A stretch of DNA of 64,000 nt. Origin: Hyperoodon ampullatus (lineage: Eukaryota; Chordata; Mammalia; Artiodactyla; Ziphiidae). The stretch is from positions 28,606,588 through 28,670,587 of the forward strand of contig OX457070.1 in the NCBI GenBank assembly GCA_949752795.1. Reading direction: 5' to 3'. A model generated the notes under the pieces. The model ran no database searches. It saw only the letters and a program-made list of their open reading frames with translations, and had not been told where the DNA came from. The translations under genes and the position numbers were made by a program. Below are positions 22,201 through 34,700 of the stretch, in pieces (position 1 is the first letter of the stretch; each line of letters opens with the position of its first letter).

Positions 22201-25200
22201 GCTGTTGGATTATAAGTGGAATGAAAGAGGAGGGTAACAGTGATAGGAGAGCGTAAGGGACAGGGGTGTGGAGGGAAGGCTTCTGGGAGGAGAGGACAAC
22301 CTGAGCTGAAGGGAGATGATGGCAAAGAAGAAAGAGTGCTCCAGGAAGAGACTAGCAAGGACAAAGATGGGGACCAGCCTGGTGCCTTCTGGGTCCTGGG
22401 AAGAGCCCCCAGAGCACCAGTGATAGGCAGAGAGGGTGGGGGCAGGCACTGGGAGGCCCATGGGGCTTTGTGCCAGCTGAGAGGGACTTCATCCTGCAGG
22501 GTGCAGTCCTCAAGAGGAAGGGCGTGGCCAGAGAGAGAAAGACATGATCCCCGGTCCCCTGGTCAGGAATGGGTTGGTTTGAATTTCCAACATGGGCCAC
22601 GCATTTGGTTTAAAAGAGCAAAATCAGAGTTAAAATTTTATTTGATAAGTATAAAAAGGATAGCTGTCACTCTTGTAATACAGTCTAAATTTCACTAAAT
22701 TTTGGATAGAAGAGCAGAAATTAGAAAAAAAGGTGCAGGAACACTGCCCCAGGTGGCGGGGAGCCATGGATGAGTTGGCTGGGGGTGGGATACAGGGCAA
22801 TGACAGACATGAACCAGATTTGCATTATAGTGACTCTGGCTACTGACTGGCTGGAGGGTATGAGAGAGGAAAGGTTAGGCAGAGACCATGAAAGGGATGG
22901 GGATGATATTGGCTTGATTCGGGGTGTGGTACTCTGGGTGGGGAGATATTTAGGACACAAAACCAGAGAATTTGGTGTCAAGGAGTCAAGGCTGCCCTCT
23001 GGGGCCCTTGGTGGGTGGCCAGCTGGGTGGGGGGCAGGAAGGAGACGCTGGCTGGAGGAAGGAGGCTCTGGTGCAGGGTTGGCCAGAGTGATGGTCTGCT
23101 CCCACGGGTCATTTTCAAGGTGGCTGTGGGACATACAGGTGGGCAAAGGCCACAGTCTAGTGAGCAGCTGGCTAGGGCTGAAATCCCGTGTCCCAACTCC
23201 TGCCTTCCAGCTGGCTTGGTTGCACACTGAGAGTAGTGAGCAGGTGGCCCCGGGTGGAGGGGGGCGCCTCCCAGGAGGGGTCTGGCAATCTTACTACATG
23301 GGGCACCCCTTGCTTCTCAGCTCTGCCCACGGGGCCTAGGTGGCTGGAAGCTTGGGTGAGCTCGCCTCTTGAATCAGATGCTGGGGAAGCCAAAGACTCA
23401 GTGTATCATGATCCTGGCCTCAAAACCACAGCAGGCACAGCTCAGAGGGTTCTGTCAGGCCAGGATCTCCCGAGGCCCACCCAGGACCGCAGCTCTGCCC
23501 CAGGTGCTGGACCCTCCTGAGTGGCCCTGGCATCAGACCTCTTTTGCTGATCTGGTACCTTTCCTGGCCCTGCCCAGCCTGACTGCAATCAGAGATTTGA
23601 CAGATTTGGTAACACAGGAGAATGTTTAAAATAATGCCTTTGCCTACAATACCTCTCAGGGCTGTTTTCATTGTAATCAGGGGCTAATGCTATAACCCAA
23701 GGAATGGAACACTAATGGTGGAATTTCAACACTGATGGAGATCAGGAAGGAATTATTCAGCATTCAGTGTATACTTATCTGTGGGACAGATGTCTCTCTT
23801 CTTACCTGAATGGCATAGGTTCCTTCTGGGGACAAAAGCTTAATTCTCTCAGTGGACACAAGAAATAGCTCAGACTCTGAAAATCCAAGACTTAACAGGG
23901 ACGGGACAACCTCACATCTCTGTGGCAGGGGCTGTTGGTGAAGGGGAGGGAGCTGGAGCTTCATGTAAGACAACTTATCTGGCTGCAGGATTGGTCTTTA
24001 AGGTGGGTCAGTGGCCACCCATAGAAAGAAGAGCATCCAGAGGTAGTTCAGCAAACCCCGGCCGGGAGGGCTCCCATATTGGTAGGCAATGGACAGAAGC
24101 AGCATTAAGTGGTGGCAGTGACCCTGTTCTAGCTAAAAATGAGGCCCATGGGAGGAGAGCCCCAGCTGGCAGCTGGACACGTAGAGCATACAGAAGAGCT
24201 TTTGGAAGCGACTGCCAGGTCCCTAACTAGAGGCGTGACCATCGGGACTGGGCTCAGGGGCCCTCTCAGCACTGGAATGCTGAGCCCTGAGGGCCCAGCA
24301 GGGCTGAGAAGGCAGCTGTGCCTCAGGGGCCATGCAGCATCTTGGTTTCCCTCACACGCACTGGACCTGCTGAGATGAATTCCCCTTGCCGTCCTGGGTG
24401 AGACTAGTCTTCCCAAGTGCTTCTCTCTGGGCAGTATGGGGTCTGGGGTGGAGCTGAGCTGCTGATGAGGCAGGACAAACAGGGCCAGGCCCTCAGAGCC
24501 ACGGAGGGGGTGGGTGTGGGAGTGGGGATGGGACACTGGCTCTGGGTGAGACAAGCATCTCTGGGTCTAAACAACAGGCACCCAAGTGAAAAAACAAAAC
24601 AAAACCCTATCACTTGTCTTTTTTTTTTTTAAAGCATTTTGATGATTAACTCTTTGATGACCTTGGTCCCCAGGAGTTTTGGACTAGTAACTCGCCCTTG
24701 TTAAAAAGACATTAACAACTTTACATTCCTCCTTCAGTAGTACTTTATGACCTGTTACCCAGGTATTAGCTGGGGCCTTTCTCCCCCTTGAACAGTAGGT
24801 GACATTGTCTTGAATCCACCAATTCATGGTCTGTGTAACTTCAAAACCCTCCCACTTTCCTGGGGTTTGAGATTCTTTGGGCTTCTTCTGCCTCTTTGGG
24901 CTGCATCCAAAAATCAGTCACACCAGCATCTGTGAGTTTGGTAGCTGTTAGTGAAGTATTTTGGGGGGGTGTCAGGAAGGGGCCAGTCACTTCTAGCCCA
25001 GCAGCATGTGCTTTCTGGGCTTGCGTGGAGTTCCACATTCTGCTCCCTGCACCGGACAGAGCAGCCGCCCTCCTCTGGGCTCCCTTGGCCAACACTCAGC
25101 AAAGGGATTTCCCAATTCCTCTCTTTGAAAGGAATTTTGATCCTGATTGTAAAGATAATGAAGCTTTCTTTACCTTTTTGTAGACACAGTTTGCTTTTAA

Positions 25201-25591
25201 AATAAAAAATTCAGCTTCAGTTCATTTTCAAGAATTTCCCAGCAGTCCTTAAAATAAATCAGCAACTAATGGTGCTGCAAAAACGGGGTGAAGAGTCATG
25301 GTGGTGCAGACAACACCCTGATATCTGTCGTGTTTTGTGTCTTCCAGTTTCTACCCGGATGTTTGAGATCCTGTAGATGCAATCAGCGACCCCGGGAGTG
25401 GAACGGAGTGTGCAGGCTGAGCGCTGAGAAGAGGCAGCCTGGGGCAAGCCTGCTCCAGCCTCCTGGTAATTAGCCGGTAGTTTTCAGTGGTGATGGGGGG
25501 TGAGACACACTTTTTGACTGGGTCCATCTCACCAGGATGAGCTTCCAGACACTCAGGGCATCGCCATGAACTGCCCCGATCCTGCTGACTC
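22201..25591. other. No gene recognised in 3.4 kb
   Basis: Purine-rich in part (22.2-22.9 kb), with numerous overlapping open frames and no recognisable protein. Some of 22.2-22.9 kb has the wording of old repeat sequence (GTGACTCTGGCTACTGACTGG), but I cannot assign it. Confidence 0.45.
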
Positions 25592-25605
25592 AAGAGCTAC
25601 CATGG

Positions 25606-26012
25606 GCAACTAGAGATTATCATGCTAAGTGAAGTAAGTCAGAAAGAGAAAGACAAATACCATATGCTATCACTTATATATGGAATCTAAACTATGGTAC
25701 AAATGAACCCATCTACAAAACAGAAACAGACTCACAGACATATAGAGATCAGACTTGTGGCTGCCAAGGGGGAGGAGGGAGGGAGAGGGGTGGGCTGGGA
25801 GTTTGGGGTGAGCAGATGCAAACTATTACATTTAGAATGGATAAACAACAGGGTCCTAATGTATAGCACAGGGAACCATATCCAATCTCCTGGGATAAAT
25901 CATAATGGAAAAGAATATTAAAAAAGAATGTATATATGTCTAAAGCTGAGTCATTTTGCTGTACAGCAGAGGTTGGCATAACATTGTAAATCAACTACAC
26001 TTCAATAAGAAA
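25606..26012 (+). mobile_element. 5'-truncated LINE-1 3' end, sense
   Basis: L1 3'UTR (CTAAGTGAAGTAAGTCAGAAAG ... TTTTGCTGTACAGCAGAGGTTGG) ending in a short A-rich tail. The target-site duplication AAGAGCTACCATGG (14 bp) lies at 25592-25605 and 26013-26026. Confidence 0.95.
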
Positions 26013-26337
26013 AAGAGCTACCATGGAATCAGAAGGACCTTAGAGGTCACTGGTCCAACCCCGAGCAGTGCAGAAGCCCCACTTCTAGCATCCTGTAGTC
26101 ACCCTGACTCCAAGGAGAGAGCTCACCACCTAACAGGGCACCCTGTCCCATCTTCTCGTTACTGAGCAGCTCCTGCTGGTGGAAGGCTCACCCTCGCACC
26201 CTTGGCTAGAATCTGCCTGCCTGCCTGCAATAACCACTTGTTTCCTGGTTCTGGTCCCTGAGGCTCTAAGGAATCAGCCTAATCCCTCTTCCACATGGCA
26301 GTCCAGCAGATATTTAGGGACAATTGGAGTGGAGGAA

Positions 26338-26525
26338 TGCAGGATCTGGGGCCAGAGACAGGCCTGGTTGAAATCTTGACTCCACTGTTAACCTGTGTGA
26401 TCTTCAGCAAGTTAGTTAACCTCTCTGATTCAGTTTTTTATAATCTGTAAAGCTGGGACAATAATGTCTGCCTCACAGAGTGGTCCTGGGAATGAAAATA
26501 AATCACAAATAGAAGTTGCTTGGTG
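26338..26525 (+). mobile_element. MIR SINE, sense
   Basis: GCCTGGTTGAAATCTTGACTCC, TGTGATCTTCAGCAAGTTAG and TAATCTGTAAAGCTGGGACAATAA follow the MIR core in order. Confidence 0.8.
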
Positions 26526-26692
26526 TTATTCCATCACCAATTCTCTGACACCAATTGAATGTCCTGCACTTCAACTCAGTTCTGACACTACCCTGAGTTA
26601 AAAGTGCACATAAGAAAAGGCAAAGTCATGGACAAGGCTCCGCCCTCTTCAGAGGCCAGCTACAGGTGTGAACCCCAGGCCAGCTGCACTTG

Positions 26693-27310
26693 TGACCAAC
26701 TTGACTGTAAATTTGGGGGTTCCCACAACCTCTCTTTCAGTTTCTATAATTCCCTAAAATAATTCACCAAACTCACCAAAAGCACTATAACTGCAATTGC
26801 AGTTTTATTATAAAAGATCCAACTCAGGAATAGCCAGACAAAAGCAGGGTAGCTTCTAGGGGTTGAGGGCGTGGTGCAGAGTTTCCATGCCCCCATCCAG
26901 CCCAGCAATGTGCTCACCAACCAGGAAGCTCCCCCTGGCCTCACTGTCCAAAGTTCTTTAAAGGAGGTGTGCATTATTACCAGGCACAACTGATTCAGTC
27001 ATTTGCCACGTGATTGAATGCAATCCCCAGCCCCTCTCCTCTCCTCCCTCTGTGGTTGGGATGGGGGTGAAGTTCCAACCCTCTAATCATGTGCTTGGTC
27101 TTTCTCAGTGGCCAGTCCCTCCCTTGAAATATCTAAGTGCCCACCATAAGTCACCACATTTGCATAAAAACTCAGAATTGGTGAAAGGGGCTCATGATGA
27201 CTAAGAAAAGACACTCCTAATGTCTTTTGGACGTTTTAGAAATCCCATGTGTTTTTGAAGCTCTGTGCCAGGAACTGGGGCCAGAGGCCCCTTATATTCT
27301 TTATGACGCC
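26693..27310 (-). mobile_element. Solitary LTR of an ancient endogenous retrovirus, antisense (tentative)
   Basis: The stretch from CAGTTTTATTATAAAAGATCC through GAAGCTCCCCCTGGCC, CTCTAATCATGTGCTTGGTC and GCCCACCATAAGTCACC to AGCTCTGTGCCAGGAACTGGG follows the order of a known mammalian LTR read backwards. I see no gag, pol or env, so it would be a solo LTR. The family is not assigned. Confidence 0.5.
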
Positions 27311-27608
27311 GCACCTGACCTCACAAGCGCCGGTATCCTGTGATCTTTAGCACCCTGCTCACCCCTTTTCTTTTGTGATCTCCCAGTTGACAGGTTCCCA
27401 CTATCTGCTCAGAGAACGAGGCATTCTCGTCAGTCTCTTTCTGGATTTTCTTTTTGTTAATATAGTTCAAGATTGAATTCGTTTGGGGACTAAAACATAT
27501 AATTACAGTTATTTGGTGTGCACCTGTTTACAATTGAATCATAAGCCTCTCATAACTCGAGTTCCTCATGCTACGATGATTCTAGCCCCTCAATGACACA
27601 TAAGAAGA
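27311..27608. other. No gene recognised
   Basis: Non-coding, AT-leaning. Confidence 0.4.
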
Positions 27609-27860
27609 GCAAATGCTAATAGCACTTGCTATGCACCAGGGGCTTTTTGAACTACTTCACATACATTAACTCACCCAATCCTCACAGCAACCTAAAGAGA
27701 AGTTAAATAGTTGCAATCCCTGTTTAATATATGGGGAAACTGAGGCACAGAGAGGTTAGGTAACTTGCCCAAGGTCACACAGCTAATAAGGGGCATAGCT
27801 AAAATTCGAACTCATGGTCTGGTTCCAGAGTCCTTGGTTTTAACCACTAAGGTGTGCTGC
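27609..27860 (-). mobile_element. MIR SINE, antisense (well preserved)
   Basis: Nearly full-length inverted MIR: ATACATTAACTCACCCAATCC, GGGGAAACTGAGGCACAGAG, GGTAACTTGCCCAAGGTCAC and GGTTTTAACCACTAAGGTG. Confidence 0.92.
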
Positions 27861-29539
27861 ACACAACTTTGACTACCTCCCAACATTTTGGGAAGGGAAA
27901 GAAGGGGCACAGAAGAATGCCTTTGGTTCACGAAGCCGAAGAGTTTGCCCAGGCCCCAGCTGTCGTGGTGAGGGAGTCAGGGCTTCCATTTTCTACCCCG
28001 TCCCCCATCGGAGCACCTCTGGAGCAGCCCTGTGGGGCTGGGCTCTAACGAGTGAAGGCAGGCCTGAAGGTTCCTGTCCATCGGGCCTGGAAGGTCTTCA
28101 TTCCTCATGCTTCGTGGGCCAGAGCTACTTCAGAGACTTCACAGCCTGATTCCTGGGAAGTGCAGCCACTACAAAGGGAAGAGAGAGGACCAGCTTTTTC
28201 CTGCCTGGATGAAAAGGATTTAGTCCAGGAGGGTCCAGTACCAGGCTGTGCTGGTCCCAGAGAAGCTGACAGCTCAGGTGGTTCTGGAGCTAGTGGGATT
28301 TGGCGTTGTGAGGGGCACAGGGATCTCCACACCCACATCCAGTGTATCCATTGGGGTGTTGCTTGTTGCTATTTTAAAAATAACATCAAAGATTTGGGGG
28401 TGTGAAGGTGCCCAAGAGAATTAAAGGGGACGGATGCAGGGGGGCGATGCCTCTGGAAGAAGTTTGGTCTGCAGCGGTGTCTGCCCAGAAGAATCTGGGT
28501 GGTGACGCCATGTCTGCATGGCTCTGATGCATTCCCATTATGTTTGACCTTGCGATCTCTTCTTTCTTCCCAAGTTCCAGAGATGAAGCTGTCTGGGAGC
28601 ATGATGGGAGAGAAGTATTCTTAACTCATCCCATGTGCATGGCATTGACTTGAAACCACAAGGCAACAGTCAGTAGGTCATATGTGCTCTTTGCAGATGT
28701 TTCTCTTTCAGCATTTGGCTTGAGGAAGAGGAACTGGGGAGATGCAGGAAGAAGGTCTCTTGCTCCAGGAAACCTAGATCCTCCATCCTTCTGCCTTTTC
28801 TACATGAGTCTGTCTCTCTCCCTATAGTGTCAGAACTGGAAGGGGCCCCAGAGGTCCATTCTATCCACTCCCCAATTTAGGGATGGACAAAGTGACACCC
28901 AAAGAGGGAAATTACTCGCCCAAGTCCATGAACTAGAGAATGTCAGAACTGGGGCAACATTGCAGATGCTGACTTTAGTCCAGAGCTAATTCAACCAGAA
29001 ACGTCCCTGATGGACTCAATCACTCTTCACTTAGATGAAGAATCTGCCTTTACATGTCACTAAGTACAACCTCAAACATTCTGGCAACCTGCCACATACG
29101 TCTCAAAATATTTCTTTAGAGACCGTTGGTTGGTTTCTTTGTTTCTGGCTGCCACTCCAAGGTGACTCCTTCTTCCCTTCTCCATCCCCCATCCCATCGA
29201 CATGGCTGGTAAGGGTGGTGCTAACTGGGGGAGATCTGGTGAGGGCTTTCACAAGGAGCTGACTAATTAGTGACGGAATTAAGATCAGAGGTCATGGTTT
29301 TGTAAACTTGTAAAAGCAGGTGGTGGTGGCACTTGGAGCCCTCTTGCTGCCCCAGGTCAAGTGTGTGGTGGCAGCTGGTGAATACAGTGGGAGGAGGAGG
29401 CCTGGACAGCCATGGGAGGCAGTGCCCGATACTAGCATTAGAGGCTTTGTGCCATCTTGGCAGTCTTGCTAGAAATGGCCAGCACCTGGAATGGATGCCT
29501 TCTGTTGCATGATACAACAACTAACATCTAGCCAGTGGT
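27861..29539. other. No gene; one MIR-like relic
   Basis: Non-coding. Positions 28830-28960 (AGAACTGGAAGGGGCCCCAG ... ATTTAGGGATGGACAAAGTG) look like an inverted MIR-family relic. Confidence 0.4.
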
Positions 29540-29705
29540 ATTTCAACCCGGCTGCCCATTAGAATCACCCAGAGAACTTTTAAAAATCCTGATGATCAGG
29601 TCACACCCTGGACTAATAATATTAGCATCTCTGATATCAGTATTTTTCAAAGTTCTCCAGGTGATTCCAACGTGCACCCAAGATTGAGATCCCTGCTCCA
29701 GGCCA
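29540..29705 (+). mobile_element. MER5A-type hAT relic
   Basis: GCCCATTAGAATCACCCAGAG, ACTTTTAAAAATCCTGATG and CTCCAGGTGATTCCAACGTG are MER5A landmarks. Confidence 0.75.
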
Positions 29706-31190
29706 AGGGTTCAGAGCTTCAGCTGACCCTTGAAGGACCTTGTCCATGTGTCTTCCCTTGAACTTGTTACTTGCCTTCCCCAAAGGAGAATGCAAATAAT
29801 AATAATAAAATCAATCAATCAATCACCTGAGTGTTCTGGGCTGATGGGATGGACTCCCACTTCTCATGCCCACCCCACTCAGAGGAACTATAAGGTGGAG
29901 GGTAAAGTGCTGACAGAAGATGGAAGAAGAGGTCACAGACAGCTCATGGACAACAAGAATATGCTTTCCTGGTTGTCAGCAAGGCCTCTTTTGTAATGAG
30001 CTGTTGGCTGGAATGAAGGCTAAGGCTTGGGCTAACAGGATCAGCTGAGGGGTCGGAGCAGATCAGATCTGGGGAGGCCAGCAGCTGCTCTGAGAGAACA
30101 AGAGAGGCTCCATCTCCTTCTGGAATGGGAGACCCCAGAGGCAAAGTGAGGGAGGGTCAGGTTAAGGATGAAAGCCAGGTGCCCTGACCCCAGGTAAAGC
30201 TCTTTTGTTGGTATCTCCCTACTTGTGTTCAAAGACTAATTATTGTTCAGTCAAGGCACTTGCCTTCTTTTGCTGAGAAGGGGCTCAGCCAACTGGGAGA
30301 AGGCTGAAGCTCTGTAAGCCTCCACCCCCTCTGGGTGTTGAAGGGGCACAACCCAGATTTGAGGGCCTAGCAGTGCTGATAGAGAGGGAGACTGTCATGG
30401 CCAAAGTCTCACAGCTGGGAAGCAGAGGCTGAATGGCAGCCTCCTTCTTAAGAAGGGCTCCAATATGGCCATAGAAGCCATTCCTTCATTCATCGTTCAG
30501 GCATTTAAAAAAGCCTGCTTGGGTAGAAAAAATATGTGTCCCCAGACCAACTTGCCAAACACTACCCTAGTCCTCCCTTCAGGGACCAGGTCAAGATATA
30601 CGGGCCTCTGGGCAGCCCGGCAATGTGGTGCCCTTCAAACGGTGTTTATTCTTTTACTGTTTCTCAATATTTATTTACTGGGGTTTAGGAGGAACTTATT
30701 TTCCATTAATAAAAATTGCACACCTCTTTAAAACTTGGAATAAGAATCTGATTCTCCAGTGAGACATGTTTTACAGAAACCGATTCACCAATAATTCTTT
30801 TCCAGAGCCAAGAGCAAAGTCAAAGTTGTGAAGAAAAGCACTGCTCAAAGCGTTTCCCGCCTTTTAGAAGTTACCCGTTCTCTTTTCAGTTTTGTGGGTT
30901 TCCCACGGAATGTTTTTTGTTTGTTTCTTTTCATCTTTTTAATCAACTCGGTGAAAGACATCCTAAATGCTACAAGAAACACAACAGAATATTTTTTTCT
31001 TCCAGTATTAAAAAAAATGACACACAAATATTTTTAAGAAACTTCTATATAATCGAGGCAGAGATCTGGAGTAAATCACCGAATGTTTTTAGGAAGCTTC
31101 TTAGAGGGTTTACATTTTAGATCAAGTACGAATTCCCAGTGAATAGCTTTACACTGTGTAGATAAGCATCACAAGATGCCCCCAGAGGTT
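29706..31190. other. No gene; sequence upstream of the ADD2 first coding exon
   Basis: Non-coding, T/A-rich at 30.6-31.1 kb. ADD2 5' non-coding exons probably lie upstream, but I could not identify one here or further left. Confidence 0.4.
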
Positions 31191-31770
31191 TGCAGGTCGC
31201 GCTCGCACTGGAGGACCAGTCTACTTGAACCCGAGTGTGGCCGCCGAAGCCGGCCGGGTCAGGCAGGGAAGGGTGGGGGACCCCGAGCCGGCGACACATT
31301 TTCACTTCGTTGGACGCCCTACAGGCCGGTAGCCGCGGCGCCCAGCCCTCCAACCCTCGGCCCCGCTCACACCCTCCCGGGAAGAGCCGCCCCCGCCCCC
31401 CACCGCGAATCTCCCCGAATCCAAGCCCTCTCTCTGCCTTAGGAAGCGCGTACCCCGACTGGGAGTACCCTCCTTTGTTCTCTGCAGGGTTCCAGGAGTG
31501 GACTGTAAACCCACCAGGACAATGAGTGAAGAGCCTGTCCCCGAGGCCGCCTCCCCGCCGTCCGCGCAGGGGCAGCAGTACTTCGATCGTTTCTCCGAGG
31601 ACGACCCCGAGTACCTGCGCCTTCGCAACCGTGCAGCGGACCTGCGGCAGGACTTCAACCTGATGGAGAAGAAGAAGCGTGTCACTATGATCCTGCAGAG
31701 CCCGGTGAGCGGGGTCTGCCCCGGCGGGTTGGGGGAGAAAGGAGGCCGCAGGGGGTGTGGCGAGGGGGGA
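31191..31770. promoter_or_regulatory. CpG-rich block around the ADD2 first coding exon
   Basis: CpG is frequent here (GGTCGCGCTCGCAC, GGCCGCCGAAGCCGGCCGG, GGTAGCCGCGGCGCCC) compared with the CpG-poor DNA on both sides. A GATA-type motif (AGATAA) lies just upstream at 31160-31165. It could be an internal promoter or simply CpG-rich coding and intronic DNA. A splice acceptor directly precedes the coding exon, so transcripts from further upstream also enter here. No TATA box is evident. Confidence 0.5.
31488..31704 (+). CDS. ADD2: ADD2 coding exon 1 (residues 1-61)
   Basis: The acceptor TTGTTCTCTGCAG ends at 31487. A 34-nt 5'UTR precedes the ATG at 31522 (context GGACAATGA). An in-frame TAA is absent between the acceptor and the ATG, so the start is chosen by homology. 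It encodes the [20 protein letters not shown] segment. The donor is CCG|GTGAGC, phase 0. Confidence 0.97.
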
Positions 31771-34700
31771 TGAGGGGGACGCTGATTCAGCCGGTGAACC
31801 TGAAAGATAAATAACTTTGCTTCCGGGCTTCCCTGGTGGCGCAGTGGTTGAGAGTCCGCCTGCCGATGCAGGGGACACAGGTTCGTGCCCAGGTCTAGGA
31901 AGATCCCACGTGCCGCGGAGCGGCTGGGCCCGTGAGCCATGGCCGCTGAGCCTGCGCGTCTGGAGCCTGTGCTCCGCAATGGGAGAGGCCACAACAGTGA
32001 GAGGCCCGCGTACCGCAAATAATAATAATAATAAAAAAAAACTCCGCTTCCGCTGGCTCAGGGTCGTTTTCAGCTCTGTGAGCGAGATGCTCTGACAGGG
32101 TGTGTGAGTCTCTCCCTAGTCACTGGCGGAGGGCAGTGGTTTGGCTCGGTGCCGGGAGGAGGTGGGCCTGAGACACAGGAGCCCCACCTCAGTTTCTTGT
32201 GCCCCTTCTTGAGCCTCACTTTCCAGTCTTCCTTTCCCTCTTCACCGAAAACTGTAACAATTCGAGTAAACCAGGGGCCACCGGGGTTGCCACGTGGGAG
32301 GTTTGGGGCTCCCTTTTCTGAAAGCCACAAAGAACGCGGTCCTGGCAAATAAGGCTTTGAAAACCCCAGGAGGTGGGGGAGTGGAGGGCACAGCAGGCAA
32401 GACCGGATCAGCCAGCCGTGGCCGGAGTCTGGAGGTCAGCTGGCGCCTGCCTGGCCTGGACACAGAGCTCTTCCTTGAGGCAGGTGGTGCGTTGAGGGTG
32501 GAGGGTGGGCCTATGGGACCAGTGAAGCAGGAGGGTGGTGCAGGCCCTCGGAGGGGGAGGACGAGCAGTGTGGACAGAGGCAAGGGGGAGTCTCGGGGCA
32601 GTAAAGCTGGGGGGTCCGCAGGCAGCAGTGCATGACCCTAAGTGTTGGGAAGCTCAGGGGTGCAGCTGGCATCTCCAGGCACTTGCCAGGATGAGATCTG
32701 CCTTAGCCACTACCTGGCTTTTCTGAGACCCTGGTTGAGAGCACACAGTGAATGCTCGGGCCTCACAGAGGAGTGCTCAGGGGGATGGGCCCGCGGTCTT
32801 GGTGACAGGTGACACCATGTTGGGGAGTCTGGAGGAAAATGGCAGGTGCTAAAAACTTTGGGATGACAGAAACTCTGAGGGAGACTAGAAGGGATGGCGG
32901 GTGTGGTAGGAGATGTGGCAGAGTTGGTACCAACCCAAGTGTGGGGGCCTGAAAGATGGGACTCTGTTCTCAGGCAGGAGATGGGGACAGGAGGAGGTCA
33001 TGCTTCTTCTGTCCTTTTGTAGGTTCCCCAACACCTAAGTGGCTCCCTATTTCCTCCTGAGTGTGCCCTGCTGCCACCTGGTGGACAGGCATGCCCTATT
33101 TGTGGCCTGATGGTCTGAAAAGCCAGGCTTAGAGTAGCAGGACATCCGAAGTGGAAGTGACCTCTGAGGTCATCAAATCCTGAAAATGAAGAAACTGAGG
33201 CCCAGAAGAGCCATCGGCCTGGCTAACGGACAGGAAAGATGGCATACTTTTTCATTCAATTCTGCTTTTAAAAAAGTCTTTTAGAAAAAAAAAAAAAAGA
33301 AGAAAAAAAAAGTCTTTTAATTACTAAAGTGAAGTCCTGCCATGTCTGATGGGGGGCGGGGAGGGGAGGGGGTCTAGGCTATCCCTGAGACACAGGAAGG
33401 ACCTGGAGTCTGGAGTATTGGCCATGAGGCAAAGGAACAGGATCCATTCCCAGCATCTTCTTATTGCTCCCCACACAGAGGTCTGGGGAGGCTCCTGAGG
33501 TCCCAGTGGGATTGCCCGGTGCCCCCTGGGGCCCAGATATCCCACATGTGGTCCTGGCCTAGCTGACCCAAGGGCTAGGGGTGGGCACTTGGAAGAGGGG
33601 CCCTCTGTCTCCCACATGAGGCACACTGGGAGGACCAGCGCCTCGGGGGCCTGCTTCAGTCTTTCAGGGAGGAGCTGGAAGGCCTCATCCAGGAGCAGAT
33701 GAAGAAGGGGAACAACTCCTCCAACATCTGGGCCCTGCGGCAGATCGCGGACTTCATGGCCAGCACCTCCCACGCAGTCTTCCCGACATCTTCCATGAGT
33801 ACGTGGGGAGCTGGGGAGCCGCCAGGAGCAGAGGTGGAGGAAGTGGGGGAGGGGAAGGCGCAGTCAGAAGCGGCTCGGTTGCCGCCGGCCTAAGCAGTGA
33901 GCGCTGCAGCTGCATTAGCAGACCTGGGGGAGCTGGGCCGCAGCCAGAGAGATACCTGCCTCTGCTTCTGATGCTGCTGCGATTTAAAGACCCCAGGAGG
34001 ATTATCGCTGATGCCCAGAAATCGGAGGGCAGGGGGTGGTGGAGACTTAAGGGAGAACCTAGTTCGGGTTCTGCTGGGGGCGGGCGGAGGATGACACAGT
34101 GTCACTGCAATGAGAGGCAGGGCGGCCTATGTATGATCCCTCCACCCCCACCCCTCGTAAGCGGATTAGCATGGAGGGAAGAGCTTTGCAACTCAAGGTC
34201 CCTTGCACGGCCGCTGCTTGAGGCCCAGGAGTGGACAGTGGAGAGTTAGGATTCTGCTCTCTGTTACTCGAGCTATGGGCACAGAACCTAAGAAAATCCT
34301 TGTGTCCTCACAGCATCCTGCCCTCAGGCTGATCTTCCCTCAATCCCCTGGCGTCACTGCCTTGGAGGTGAAGTTGGGGGCGGGGGCAGATGGGAGGCCA
34401 TTGGAGCCATTGTCTCCTCACCCCACTGGACGGGCCAAGAGCAGCCAGGGCTAGGCACGAACCCATCTTCTTTGGCTCTGAAGCTCTGCCCACAACTTTT
34501 AAAAAACAGACATCGAAAAATACTTGCCCTCAGCAAGATGAATATAGGATTATAGTTGAAAATTAGGAAAATAGTTGAGAAAGGGTAATAAAAATTACTG
34601 TACTGTGTTCTTACAACCAAGAAATTACTATTATCAATATTTTGGTGTATATCCTTCCAGCCTTTTTCTCTAAACATATACAGACTATGCCAAAAAAAGT

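Larger units (their letters stand above)
31705..33659 (+). other. ADD2: ADD2 intron 1
   Basis: Holds a sense CHR-2 SINE, a MIR-like scrap near 33130-33220 (CTCTGAGGTCATCAAATCC, GAAGAAACTGAGGCCC) and an A-rich tail-only insertion at 33271-33319. Otherwise G/C-rich intronic sequence. Confidence 0.85.

Noticed and set aside
22201..24630. Many overlapping open frames of 70-190 codons on both strands
   Set aside because: There is no domain, no splice logic and no codon pattern favouring one strand. This is expected by chance in GC-leaning DNA.
1..31190. FIGLA or another gene upstream of ADD2
   Set aside because: FIGLA lies near ADD2 in other mammals, but I found no bHLH-coding exon here. Synteny alone is not evidence for a feature.
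31117..32018. Long minus-strand open frames (291 and 238 codons) across the CpG-rich block and the SINE
   Set aside because: They run antisense to ADD2 exon 1 and through an inverted CHR-2 SINE. The length comes from GC-rich sequence, and the protein matches no family.
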